64,000 nt of DNA from Bacillota bacterium (lineage in GTDB: Bacteria; Bacillota; Bacilli; Paenibacillales; NBRC-103111). The position numbers and the translations under genes were made by a program. Of the stretch, positions 19,811 through 27,533 are shown piece by piece (the first letter of the stretch is position 1; every line of letters starts with the position of its first letter). The DNA lies in contig JAEWIS010000031.1 of NCBI GenBank assembly GCA_023386955.1, positions 372,001 to 436,000 on the forward strand, in the 5' to 3' direction. The notes under the pieces were generated by a model. It saw nothing but the letters and a program-made list of their open reading frames with translations. It ran no database searches and was not told the origin of the DNA.

Positions 19811-20830
19811 TTAGTTGGTCTCCAGAATGGAGATGGCTGCAGCCTCGTCGGTCACCAGCACATGACAGCCGAATTTCAAAACGGCGGCAATGCTGGGAGC
19901 CTTGGAGCGCCCGCCCGCCACTGCGATAACCGCCTGGGTCTGCTGGATATCCTCCAGCTTGAGCCCAACTGTCGGCATGCGGTGGACCACCTTGCCAGAC
20001 GCGTCAAAATAATAGCCAAATGCTTCGGCCAGCGCACCCTCCCGCTTCAGGGACTCAATGGTGGCGCTGTCGATCTTCCTTCTTCTGGCCATAACACTAG
20101 CTTCCCCGATTCCATGCACAAGCATTCTGGCTTGGTGAATCACCTGGATAATTTCCTGGATATGAGGCTCCTGAATCAAAGACAGGTACGCCTCTTCCCC
20201 CAGATGATCGGGGACATGCATCAACCTGTACTGGCCGCCGGTTTTCTTCGCCATGGTGGAGGCAATGGTATTGGCCTGGAAATCCAGGCTTTCACCCAAG
20301 CCGCCCCGCGCCGGAACAAACAGGCTTGCCTTTAACTGTGGACTGGGGCCCATATGAGCAGCCACCTCAGCCATAGTGGAACCGCCGGTAACGGCGATAA
20401 CACCCTCGCGGACCGCCATCTTGCGGACCGCCGCCGCGCCAGCCCGTCCCAATTCGATCTTCGCATACGGCGAAGTATCCGAATCGCCCGGAACCACCAC
20501 AGCCTGTTCCATGCCGAAGCGCTCCTTCAGCCGATCCTCCAGCTCAGAGAGCCCGAACAGCTCCCTTACCATAGGCTCAATAGCCTCCAGCAGGCTGCGG
20601 CCGGATTCGCTGATCCGCATGCCGTAGCTTTCCACATCAAGAAGGCCTTGGGCTTTGAGAAAATCCACTTCACTTCGCAAAACTCTCTCCGTCATATCCA
20701 GCGAGGAAGCGAGCGTTCTCCGTCCGACTACCTTGGAGAGCATGATGTGATGCAGGATCGTGTAGCGCTTCCTCATGGTGTCCATTAAATCCGGCAGAAG
20801 CTGCTTCTGAATATCGAGCACGGACCTCAT
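19811..20830 (-). CDS. cggR: Central glycolytic genes regulator CggR
   Basis: A 339-residue SorC/DeoR-type repressor. The N-terminal helix-turn-helix spans about residues 20-60 (ILHHIMLSKVVGRRTLASSL). The remainder is a sugar-phosphate-binding domain with VTGGSTMAEVA and the loop PARGGLGES, which in the Bacillus orthologue binds fructose-1,6-bisphosphate. I chose ATG at 20830 because AGGAG lies just upstream and the family starts MRSVLDIQKQL; the open frame extends 80 codons further but that stretch contains the operator and promoter. It should repress its own operon until the effector accumulates. Confidence 0.95.
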   Translation of the reverse strand: MRSVLDIQKQLLPDLMDTMRKRYTILHHIMLSKVVGRRTLASSLDMTERVLRSEVDFLKAQGLLDVESYGMRISESGRSLLEAIEPMVRELFGLSELEDRLKERFGMEQAVVVPGDSDTSPYAKIELGRAGAAAVRKMAVREGVIAVTGGSTMAEVAAHMGPSPQLKASLFVPARGGLGESLDFQANTIASTMAKKTGGQYRLMHVPDHLGEEAYLSLIQEPHIQEIIQVIHQARMLVHGIGEASVMARRRKIDSATIESLKREGALAEAFGYYFDASGKVVHRMPTVGLKLEDIQQTQAVIAVAGGRSKAPSIAAVLKFGCHVLVTDEAAAISILETN

Positions 20831-20841
20831 CTTCTCACTCC

Positions 20842-20872
20842 TGGACAGGGTATTGGACCGGAAATGTCCCGC
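20842..20872 (-). promoter_or_regulatory. Probable CggR operator
   Basis: On the minus strand GCGGGACATTTCCGGTCC is followed by AATACCCTGTCC, just before the cggR ribosome binding site. It resembles the Bacillus CggR operator, which has CGGGAC and TGTCC half-sites. It lies downstream of the promoter, consistent with roadblock repression. Confidence 0.6.
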
Positions 20873-20937
20873 TCTTACATCTTTAGTCCCAGCTAGGAAT
20901 GGCGGCGCCATTCGACAGAGACTCTCTAGCCTCTTAC

Positions 20938-20966
20938 ATTGTATTCCTCTTCCTTGGAAAATGCAA
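20938..20966 (-). promoter_or_regulatory. SigA-type promoter of the cggR operon
   Basis: On the minus strand -35 TTGCAT (20961-20966), a 17-bp spacer and -10 TACAAT (20938-20943). It is the only good promoter upstream of cggR. Confidence 0.7.
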
Positions 20967-21362
20967 GAATTCGGTGACGCTTTCAATTGTAAAGTTTTTA
21001 ACCACGGGCGAATTGAACAGGGCGTATTTTTCCCATAATACAGGGCTCCCAAGGGTGTAAGCGGCATCAAACACAGGCCGAATGGAGCAAGAATATTTAT
21101 TCTAATGTAGCTGGCAGAACGCCTCCAACGGGAAGGGCTTCAGAACGGTCCCCGGGTGGACTAAAGTTTGCGAGTGGGCTGTTCTTGAGGCGGGATTTGG
21201 AGCAAATCTTCAGCTAAACATGACTCATATCTGAACGGGTATGTCTCCTCCTTGACGGGTAATGGAAAAATTTAATTCTTAAAACATGATGTAGAGTATG
21301 CTCCAGCCGGAACGCATATATGCGGCACTGGTAAGCAGGGTTTTTGACAGTTCCTCCAGTTG
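20967..21362. other. Gene-free stretch upstream of cggR
   Basis: No coding region, RNA gene or convincing repeat is seen between the cggR promoter and the first repeat arm at 21363. Confidence 0.5.
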
Positions 21363-21545
21363 TAACGGAACTGAGCGACTCTTAGAACACGATTTAGCTT
21401 GATTTCCAACTGTAACGGAACTGAGCAACTCTTAGAGCACAAATTTACTGGTAAACCGCGCCTTGAAGAGCTGTAAGGGTGTTTGAGTTCCGTTATAAAG
21501 TAAATACACGGGTTTTCGGCCGCTAAGGGCTTCTCAGTTCCGCTA
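21363..21545. repeat. Four-armed intergenic repeat element, copy 1
   Basis: Four 22-bp arms related to TAACGGAACTGAG...CTTA. Two are direct (21363-21384, 21413-21434) and two inverted (21474-21495, 21524-21545). Arm starts are 50, 61 and 50 bp apart. The same layout recurs at 56526-56709. Confidence 0.85.
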
Positions 21546-21790
21546 GCGCTCCAGCCCGTCTGCCTGCCCCCATGCGCACTCCCCCATCCTCCCGCTCATC
21601 CCTTCCACTCTCCCATCCGTCCCACCTTGTCCATAGTCCTGTTACATCTACCCTTCCCCTTTCCCATCCATCCTATTGCCTGTCCAACTTTTCCCCGCCA
21701 TCCCTTCCTCCCGCCCATCCCTTCCATCCTCCTGCCCGGGACATCTCCTATTCCCTTGCCCAGGCCATCTCCCAGTCGGCCGCCGCAAAA
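21546..21790. repeat. Pyrimidine-rich low-complexity tract
   Basis: About 245 bp rich in C and T on the plus strand, with irregular repeats such as CCCATCC, CCCTTCC and CATCCTCC. Open frames here are low-complexity by-products. No gene. Confidence 0.6.
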
Positions 21791-21902
21791 GTTCCTCCTG
21801 GGATTCTTCGAACAAGCACTTGCAATTTGTCACAGGCTATCATATAATAACACTTGCCGCCAAAAACGCCTGCCAAGGGCGATATGGCCGTTACACCTCT
21901 AT

Positions 21903-21977
21903 GCACCCGTGGTCCAATGGATATGACGCAGGCCTCCGAAGCCTGAGATCGAGGTTCAATTCCTCGCGGGTGCGCCA
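21903..21977 (+). tRNA. tRNA-Arg (anticodon CCG)
   Basis: A 75-nt cloverleaf. Acceptor GCACCCG pairs with CGGGTGC. The D-arm region contains GGTCCAATGGAT. The anticodon stem AGGC/GCCT holds the loop CTCCGAA, so the anticodon is CCG, which reads CGG. The T-loop GGTTCAATTCC is standard and CCA is encoded. A terminator follows 20 bases later, so it is a single-gene unit. Confidence 0.95.
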
Positions 21978-21997
21978 TAATATTCCTTCAAAACCAA

Positions 21998-22019
21998 GCA
22001 GCCGCAAGGCTGTTTTTTT
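21998..22019 (+). terminator. Terminator of the tRNA-Arg gene
   Basis: The stem CAGCC/GGCTG with a GCAA tetraloop is followed by TTTTTTT. Confidence 0.85.
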
Positions 22020-22045
22020 GTATATTTTACCGCGCTGCAGATTTC

Positions 22046-22085
22046 TTTGACCTTAATTGACTTTTGACCTTCGTTGACTTAATAT
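22046..22085 (+). promoter_or_regulatory. clpP promoter overlapped by two CtsR-like operators
   Basis: -35 TTGACT (22057-22062), a 17-bp spacer and -10 TAATAT (22080-22085). On the minus strand, four heptads lie end to end at 22046-22079: AGTCAAC-GAA-GGTCAAA followed directly by AGTCAAT-TAA-GGTCAAA. Each pair fits the CtsR layout of GGTCAAA-like heptads separated by three bases. Binding would block RNA polymerase until heat or protein stress. Confidence 0.75.
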
Positions 22086-22167
22086 GGTCTTAACGTGAAG
22101 GGAAACACCCTTCACACCGGCATATGATCCACCTGAAGATGAACATTTTAAAGGAGGGAATTGCAAC

Positions 22168-22758
22168 ATGAGTTTGATACCTATGGTCGTAGAACAAGAC
22201 GGACGAGGCGAAAGAGCCTATGACATTTATTCGCGCCTGTTGAAGGACCGCATCATCTTTTTGGGCAGCGCCATCAACGACGCCGTAGCCAACGCCATTG
22301 TCGCCCAGCTGTTGTTCCTGGATGCCCAGGACCCCGAGAAGGACATCCATCTGTACATTAACTCCCCCGGCGGTTCCATCACCTCCGGTATGGCTATCTA
22401 TGATACCATGCAGTTCATCAAAGCGGATGTCTCCACCATCTGTGTCGGTATGGCCGCCTCCATGGGCGCATTCCTGCTGACCGCGGGTGCCAAAGGCAAA
22501 CGCTTCGCCCTTCCCAACAGCGAAGTGATGATCCACCAGCCGCTGGGCGGCGCCGAAGGCCAGGCCTCGGACATCCAAATCCGCGCCAACCGCATCATCA
22601 AGATGCGCGACAAGCTCAACCACATCCTGGCGGAGCGCAGCGGACAGCCCTTCGAGCGCATCGAGAAAGACACCGACCGCGACAACTTCATGAGCGCCGA
22701 AGAAGCGCTGAAGTACGGCCTGATTGATAAAGTCATTGAGCCGACCCGCGCCAAATAA
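22168..22758 (+). CDS. clpP: ATP-dependent Clp protease proteolytic subunit
   Basis: A 196-residue serine protease that forms the tetradecameric chamber used with ClpX and ClpC ATPases; it would degrade tmRNA-tagged proteins. The catalytic triad is visible: Ser98 (GMAASMGAF), His123 (MIHQPLGG) and Asp172 (DTDRDNF). [12 protein letters not shown] and the handle helix region are intact. AGGAGG lies nine bases before the ATG. It is a monocistronic gene, with its own promoter carrying CtsR-like boxes and a strong terminator. Confidence 0.98.
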   Translation: MSLIPMVVEQDGRGERAYDIYSRLLKDRIIFLGSAINDAVANAIVAQLLFLDAQDPEKDIHLYINSPGGSITSGMAIYDTMQFIKADVSTICVGMAASMGAFLLTAGAKGKRFALPNSEVMIHQPLGGAEGQASDIQIRANRIIKMRDKLNHILAERSGQPFERIEKDTDRDNFMSAEEALKYGLIDKVIEPTRAK

Positions 22759-22777
22759 GCTTCTTTCCCTTAATACC

Positions 22778-22809
22778 CCAACCCCCGGTTCCTGAACCGG
22801 GGGTTTTTG
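22778..22809 (+). terminator. Terminator of clpP
   Basis: ACCCCCGGTTC pairs with GAACCGGGGGT around a short CT loop and is followed by TTTT. Confidence 0.9.
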
Positions 22810-22838
22810 GGCTTTATAGAAGCAGAACCGGTGAGCCT

Positions 22839-24470
22839 TCACCCTTCCGCGGAGCCTGCTGCAGCCGTCACAGACGCAGAGCCCTCCGCGGCAATACGGC
22901 TTTTCCTGCTGTCGGATAACAGCCCGGCCACAATCCCCGCCAGCAGAACGGCTCCACCCAGATGGAAGGCCCTGGCGAAGGAAGCGGCTGATGCCTCCTG
23001 CATCCTGCCGCCGATCCGGGCGGCAAGCTCCGCTCCTGCGGGATAATGCTCCACCCAGCTCCGCAGGGCCGCTTCTCCAGCTTCACCCGAACCTCCAACC
23101 TCCTTCATCTGCACCGCCAGCTCCGTCTTTGCTCCGGCGGGCAGCCTCTCATCGGCAGAAACCCAAGCGGCAATATCCGCACCCGCCTTCACCGTATTGT
23201 CCGCCACAGCCTGATTCAGCACCATCACCAGCAAGGCCACGCCCATGACGGAGCCCAACGCCCGGGTCATATTGGTTACGCCGGAGGCGATACCGATTTT
23301 CTCTTCGGGTACATTGCGGATCACTGAGCCCATCACCGGAGCCATAGCTAAGCCCATGCCCACTCCGAACAAAGCGAGCCGCCAGACGATGGCGGAGAGA
23401 GGCGAGGCTGCAGTAAGATCACCCAGCAGCCAGGTAGAGGCGGCCAGCACTGCCATGCCGGTACCCACAAACAACCGGCTGCCGAAGCGGTTGGCCAACG
23501 CCCCCACACTGGCGGAAACCACCATGGAGGCCAATGGCATAGCCGAGATGATCAGCCCCGCTTGAAGCACACTTTTGCCCAGCAGCCCCGTCAGAAAATA
23601 GGACATCAAGAAGCTTGGTGCCATTACACCGGCACCGATCAAGAGCAATGTCAGACAAGCCCAGTTGAAGGTGCCGATCCGGAACAGCCGCAAGGGCAGC
23701 ATCGGGTTTCGCAGCCGGCTCTCCACCATCAGGAAAATTACAAGCAACACTGCTGCCGCCCCCAGGAGAACTAACAGCTTCGGGGAACTCCAGCCCCATT
23801 CGTTAGCCTGGATCAGCGCATACGTAAGGCTGAACATGGCCCCGGTAAGCAGACCCATACCCAGCCAGTCGATCCCTCTGCCCGCCGACGGATCGACGGA
23901 CTCCCGCAGCAGCCGCACCGACAGCAGCAGGCAGATCAGCCCTATGGGCAAATTGACATAAAATACGGCCTGCCAGCCCATAGCATCCGTGAGAATTCCG
24001 CCCAGGGTCGGGCCGCTGGCTGCAGCCAGCCCGGAGATACCGCCCCATATCCCCATGATCATCCCCCGCATCTGCGGCGGGAACAGATCCACCGCCAGAG
24101 GAATCGTGACCGGGACCACAATGGCCGCCGCCATTCCCTGGATAACCCGAAACGTCACCAGCATAGGCAGCGAATCTGACAGCCCCACCAATGCGGAGGC
24201 GATCACAAATCCGGTTACCCCGATCATAAACAGCCTTTTCCGTCCGAATTGGTCAGCCAGCCGCGACGCCGTAATCAGGCAAACGGCAAAGGCGAGATTA
24301 TACCCGTTTACCACCCACGACATATGGTCCATACCGGAATGGAAGGATCGGGTCATATCCGGCAAAGCCACATTCACAATAGTGGCATCCAACAGAGCCA
24401 TAAAAAATCCCATAATAATTGCAACAAAAGCAACCGTGCGTCTCCAGCCTGTTAATTGCATGTTCATCAC
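22839..24470 (-). CDS. DHA2-family (EmrB/QacA-type) MFS drug exporter
   Basis: A 543-residue transporter with about 14 predicted membrane segments, which uses the proton gradient to export drugs or other small molecules. Signature motifs: LDATIVNVALPDM in helix 1 (family motif D1), RLADQFGRKRLF in the loop between helices 2 and 3 (motif A), RVIQGMAAAIVVPV (motif B) and GPTLGGIL (motif C). A periplasmic-type loop lies before the last helix. It is transcribed divergently from a TetR regulator. TGAAC-N4-GTTCA operators in the shared promoter region suggest that the regulator controls it. The substrate is unknown. Confidence 0.9.
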   Translation of the reverse strand: MMNMQLTGWRRTVAFVAIIMGFFMALLDATIVNVALPDMTRSFHSGMDHMSWVVNGYNLAFAVCLITASRLADQFGRKRLFMIGVTGFVIASALVGLSDSLPMLVTFRVIQGMAAAIVVPVTIPLAVDLFPPQMRGMIMGIWGGISGLAAASGPTLGGILTDAMGWQAVFYVNLPIGLICLLLSVRLLRESVDPSAGRGIDWLGMGLLTGAMFSLTYALIQANEWGWSSPKLLVLLGAAAVLLVIFLMVESRLRNPMLPLRLFRIGTFNWACLTLLLIGAGVMAPSFLMSYFLTGLLGKSVLQAGLIISAMPLASMVVSASVGALANRFGSRLFVGTGMAVLAASTWLLGDLTAASPLSAIVWRLALFGVGMGLAMAPVMGSVIRNVPEEKIGIASGVTNMTRALGSVMGVALLVMVLNQAVADNTVKAGADIAAWVSADERLPAGAKTELAVQMKEVGGSGEAGEAALRSWVEHYPAGAELAARIGGRMQEASAASFARAFHLGGAVLLAGIVAGLLSDSRKSRIAAEGSASVTAAAGSAEG

Positions 24471-24483
24471 CCCTACACAAAAA

Positions 24484-24593
24484 TTGAACCAAAGTTCATA
24501 TTTTGATTATAGGAGCGGCCATAACCGGTGTCAACAAAAAGTTGAACTTTAGTTCATATTCTAATTTGACAAAAACCGGCCTGTGTCTACAAT
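24484..24593. promoter_or_regulatory. Divergent promoters with two TetR operators
   Basis: The exporter promoter on the minus strand has TTGACA (24529-24534), 17 bp, TATAAT (24506-24511). The regulator promoter on the plus strand has TTGACA (24566-24571), 16 bp, TACAAT (24588-24593). Palindromes TGAAC-N4-GTTCA lie at 24485-24498, just after the exporter -10, and at 24543-24556, just upstream of the regulator -35. They are likely binding sites for the adjacent TetR protein. Confidence 0.75.
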
Positions 24594-24613
24594 AAGAAGT
24601 AGGTGATGCGCAC

Positions 24614-25273
24614 ATGCAAACGGAAGAACCGAAAAAAGAAAAAAAGCCGGATAAATTCCGGCTTCCCCAACAACAGCGGAGTGTCGAAACCAAACAGAAG
24701 CTGATGGAAGCAGGTTTGCAGCTGTTCCGGGAGAAGGGGTACTTCCAAACCAACGCCAAGGAAATCGCCAAAACGGCGGGAGTCGCTACCGGAAGCTTTT
24801 ACTCCTATTACACCGACAAGCGTCAGCTTTTCGTTGAGGTATACCGGAGCTGCTTTACCACCTTCCAGCGGATGCTGGATGACGGAATCAACAGCCTGCT
24901 GGCCTTGCAATTGGAAAAAAGGGAATTGGTGCAACGGGTGATTCTGCTAATTTTGGAGGCTCATCATCAATTCGACTTCCTGGAGCCGGATCTCAATATT
25001 CTGGGGGAGGGAGACGAGGAGCTCCAGCAGATTTTTGTGGACATCAACGAACAAGGCATCCTCCTGTGCAGGATCTTTTTAGGGAAAATTAACCAAGAGC
25101 TGCAGGTGGAGGATTCCGCGGCCTCCGCAGCAGTCGTATATTTTTCGACCCGGCGGATCATCGACCTTATCGCCCATTCCCAAACCACCATACCCGAAGA
25201 GGCGCTGATCGGCAGCCTCACGGACATGATGACGGCTTATTTGTTCGGCAGTAAACCATCGGCAACAAAGTAA
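24614..25273 (+). CDS. TetR-family transcriptional regulator
   Basis: A 219-residue repressor. The N-terminal helix-turn-helix lies at about residues 25-70 and contains GLQLFREKGYFQTNAKEIA and GVATGSFYSYYTDKRQLF, the standard TetR_N pattern. The C-terminal ligand domain is not assignable to a subfamily by eye. It is divergent from the DHA2 exporter and shares an operator-bearing promoter region with it, so it probably represses the exporter and itself until a ligand binds. A GGTGATG box lies before the ATG. Confidence 0.9.
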   Translation: MQTEEPKKEKKPDKFRLPQQQRSVETKQKLMEAGLQLFREKGYFQTNAKEIAKTAGVATGSFYSYYTDKRQLFVEVYRSCFTTFQRMLDDGINSLLALQLEKRELVQRVILLILEAHHQFDFLEPDLNILGEGDEELQQIFVDINEQGILLCRIFLGKINQELQVEDSAASAAVVYFSTRRIIDLIAHSQTTIPEEALIGSLTDMMTAYLFGSKPSATK

Positions 25274-25280
25274 TCGGCGG

Positions 25281-27515
25281 TTACCCCGGCTCCTGTCCCC
25301 TTGGCCGAGATTCGCGGTACTGTCCGGGGGACATGCCAACTGTTTTGCGGAATACCCGGATGAAGGAGGTGGTATTCAGATACCCAACCGCCTCGGAGAT
25401 ATCCTGCACCGATTGGTCGGACTCCAGAAGCAGCTGCTTAGCCCGTTCAATCCGCAGCCCGATCAGGAAATCCAGGAAGTTCTGGCCGATGCTCTCCTTG
25501 AACAGCTGGCTCAGGTACTTGCCGTTGATTTGGAACCGGTCGCTGAGCATGGTTAAGGACAGATTGGGGTCGGTGTAATGGGCCGCCACATAGTCCCTCA
25601 CCTCCTTCATCAGGGTGATATGGCGCCGGCTTTGGGCCAAGTCCTCCACATGCCCGGCGATCCTCCGGAGGGTTGCCGTAAAACAGCCCTCCAGTTGCTT
25701 CAGCGTGTCTGCCTGCTTCAGCGCAAGCAGCAGCTCCGGCTTCGCTTCCAGGAACCAAGTCTTTGCCTCCCCCGGGAGCGTCCCCTCCAGTTCAAACTCC
25801 AGTTGAAACACCAGGTAATTCAACAGCCGTTCCACATCCTCCTTGCGGAGCTGATGCACCGCCATCTCATTGAACAGCAGCTCCAGCTCACCAATCCACT
25901 CCGTCTCCAGCATGCGGATTTTGCGAACGATGGTGCGGATCATCTCCAGATAAGCGAACCACTCGCTGTCCGTTTTGTCCTTGGCCTCCACCGTATGGAT
26001 AATCCGGTTAACGCCCAAAGTCACCTTCCGACTCACCGCAGCCATAGCCTCGTGGAAGGACCGGCTGATGGCCTCCTCACTGTCTGCCGCCAGCCCGATC
26101 CCGATGGTAACCGTAAAGTCCAAATACCTTTCCACCCAAGCCCGGATCTGCTCGGCGATCTGCAGGATATGATGCTCCAGCCCTGCGCCATCCCGGGAAA
26201 TCAGAAGCAGAATAAACTGGTTCTTGGAGATCCATTCCGAAACCACCCGCTGGTCGTTCTGCTCCGCCACCTCCACCGCCACACTGCTGATAATAAACTT
26301 GAACAGAGACTGGTCGCTAGGGTTATATTTCAGGCCGAACTGCACATAATGGTCCAGCTCCAGAAGTGCGACAATATATTGCCCCTCCGCCAGGCCAAAA
26401 TGCTGCCACTCCTGCTCCCAAAGAGCCCGTTCCTCCTCATAATCTCCCTTGAGCAGCATCTGCAAAAACTGCTGCCGCCGGATTACCAGATGCTCCTGCT
26501 GCTTTTCCTGAAAATCCATATTGTTCGTAATCAACCGTTCGATGGCCTGATCAATAAAGGCAAACTCGTTCTTGCTCACCTTCGTTTCGCCGGGCCGGAC
26601 AATGGAGGAGAACCGGTCAATGCGGTGCAGGATCGCTTCAATGGGCTTATAGCTTCTCCGGGTCACATACAGCGTGGAGCTGATCGCAAATACGATGGAC
26701 ATTACACCTAAGGCCAGCCAGACAGTATTGCCGTGGAACAAATAATCCAGCCATTTGCCGTTTTTGATGCTGATGGTGTATTTCCAGTTGGTGTATTCGG
26801 ATATCTTATCCGCATTCAGGCCATTATGGGCTATTCCGCCGCGTTCCGTAAAAAAGGCCCTCCCCTGGGCATCCGTCACCTGGGCCTGCGCCACATCCTC
26901 GTTGATCATCTGGCGGATGAAGGATTCCAAAGCCGAGATTTTGATATTCACCGTTACCAGTCCAAGACTCCCCGAATCCCGCGGGACCTTGAGTACCAGG
27001 GACGTAACAGAGGCCGACCGCTCAATCCCGTCGGTTTGCTTCAGCCGGGGTGAGGTCCAGCCTGACGGCACAATCTGTTCAATGGAGCTGCGGATATACG
27101 CCTTATCGGGAAATTCCTCGATGGGGCGGATGGCACTCTGATCCAGCACCCTGCCATCCTTGGCCCGGTAGACATAGATGGAATCGATGAGCCCATACCG
27201 GACGATGATGGTGGTTAAGAGATTGGACACATCATATTCCAGCTCCCGGTCAGAGGGCGCTTCGAAATACCGGCGGAGCCTGTCGTCGGTTTCCGTCAAT
27301 TTTTGCGTATCCATCAAGATACCCTTCAGCGTGCTGTCCACCGTGTTCACGATAAAAGCTGCCGTCACACGGTTGGCCTGCATGGCATTGCGGCCATAAA
27401 TACCGTTAATGATGGACATGAAGATAAAGATCAGCATGCTGACGGTCACAAACAGGATGGGGAGATAAGAAAGCAGCATGCGCTTGATGTAGCTGGACCC
27501 ACGTGGTGCCTTCAT
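25281..27515 (-). CDS. Membrane-anchored AraC-family sensor regulator
   Basis: A 744-residue one-component regulator of the type common beside Paenibacillus sugar importers. One membrane helix near residues 13-38 and another near 268-290 flank an extracellular sensor domain. A cytoplasmic region follows, ending in an AraC-type double helix-turn-helix (about 635-735) with LSLTMLSDRFQINGKYLSQLF and VQDISEAVGYLNTTSFIRVFRKTVGMSPGQYR. It lies directly downstream of a sugar-binding protein gene on the same strand, so it most likely senses the imported sugar and activates that operon. The ligand is unknown. Confidence 0.9.
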   Translation of the reverse strand: MKAPRGSSYIKRMLLSYLPILFVTVSMLIFIFMSIINGIYGRNAMQANRVTAAFIVNTVDSTLKGILMDTQKLTETDDRLRRYFEAPSDRELEYDVSNLLTTIIVRYGLIDSIYVYRAKDGRVLDQSAIRPIEEFPDKAYIRSSIEQIVPSGWTSPRLKQTDGIERSASVTSLVLKVPRDSGSLGLVTVNIKISALESFIRQMINEDVAQAQVTDAQGRAFFTERGGIAHNGLNADKISEYTNWKYTISIKNGKWLDYLFHGNTVWLALGVMSIVFAISSTLYVTRRSYKPIEAILHRIDRFSSIVRPGETKVSKNEFAFIDQAIERLITNNMDFQEKQQEHLVIRRQQFLQMLLKGDYEEERALWEQEWQHFGLAEGQYIVALLELDHYVQFGLKYNPSDQSLFKFIISSVAVEVAEQNDQRVVSEWISKNQFILLLISRDGAGLEHHILQIAEQIRAWVERYLDFTVTIGIGLAADSEEAISRSFHEAMAAVSRKVTLGVNRIIHTVEAKDKTDSEWFAYLEMIRTIVRKIRMLETEWIGELELLFNEMAVHQLRKEDVERLLNYLVFQLEFELEGTLPGEAKTWFLEAKPELLLALKQADTLKQLEGCFTATLRRIAGHVEDLAQSRRHITLMKEVRDYVAAHYTDPNLSLTMLSDRFQINGKYLSQLFKESIGQNFLDFLIGLRIERAKQLLLESDQSVQDISEAVGYLNTTSFIRVFRKTVGMSPGQYRESRPRGQEPG

Positions 27516-27533
27516 CTCCCCACTCCTTTTTCG

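Noticed and set aside
17349..19814. Long plus-strand open frame of 821 codons
   Set aside because: It is antisense to gapA and pgk and arises from their strong codon bias. No ribosome site, and the minus-strand genes are unmistakable.
21572..21926. Small proteins rich in Pro, Ser and His in the pyrimidine tract
   Set aside because: Open only because of base composition; no ribosome sites, and all frames look alike.
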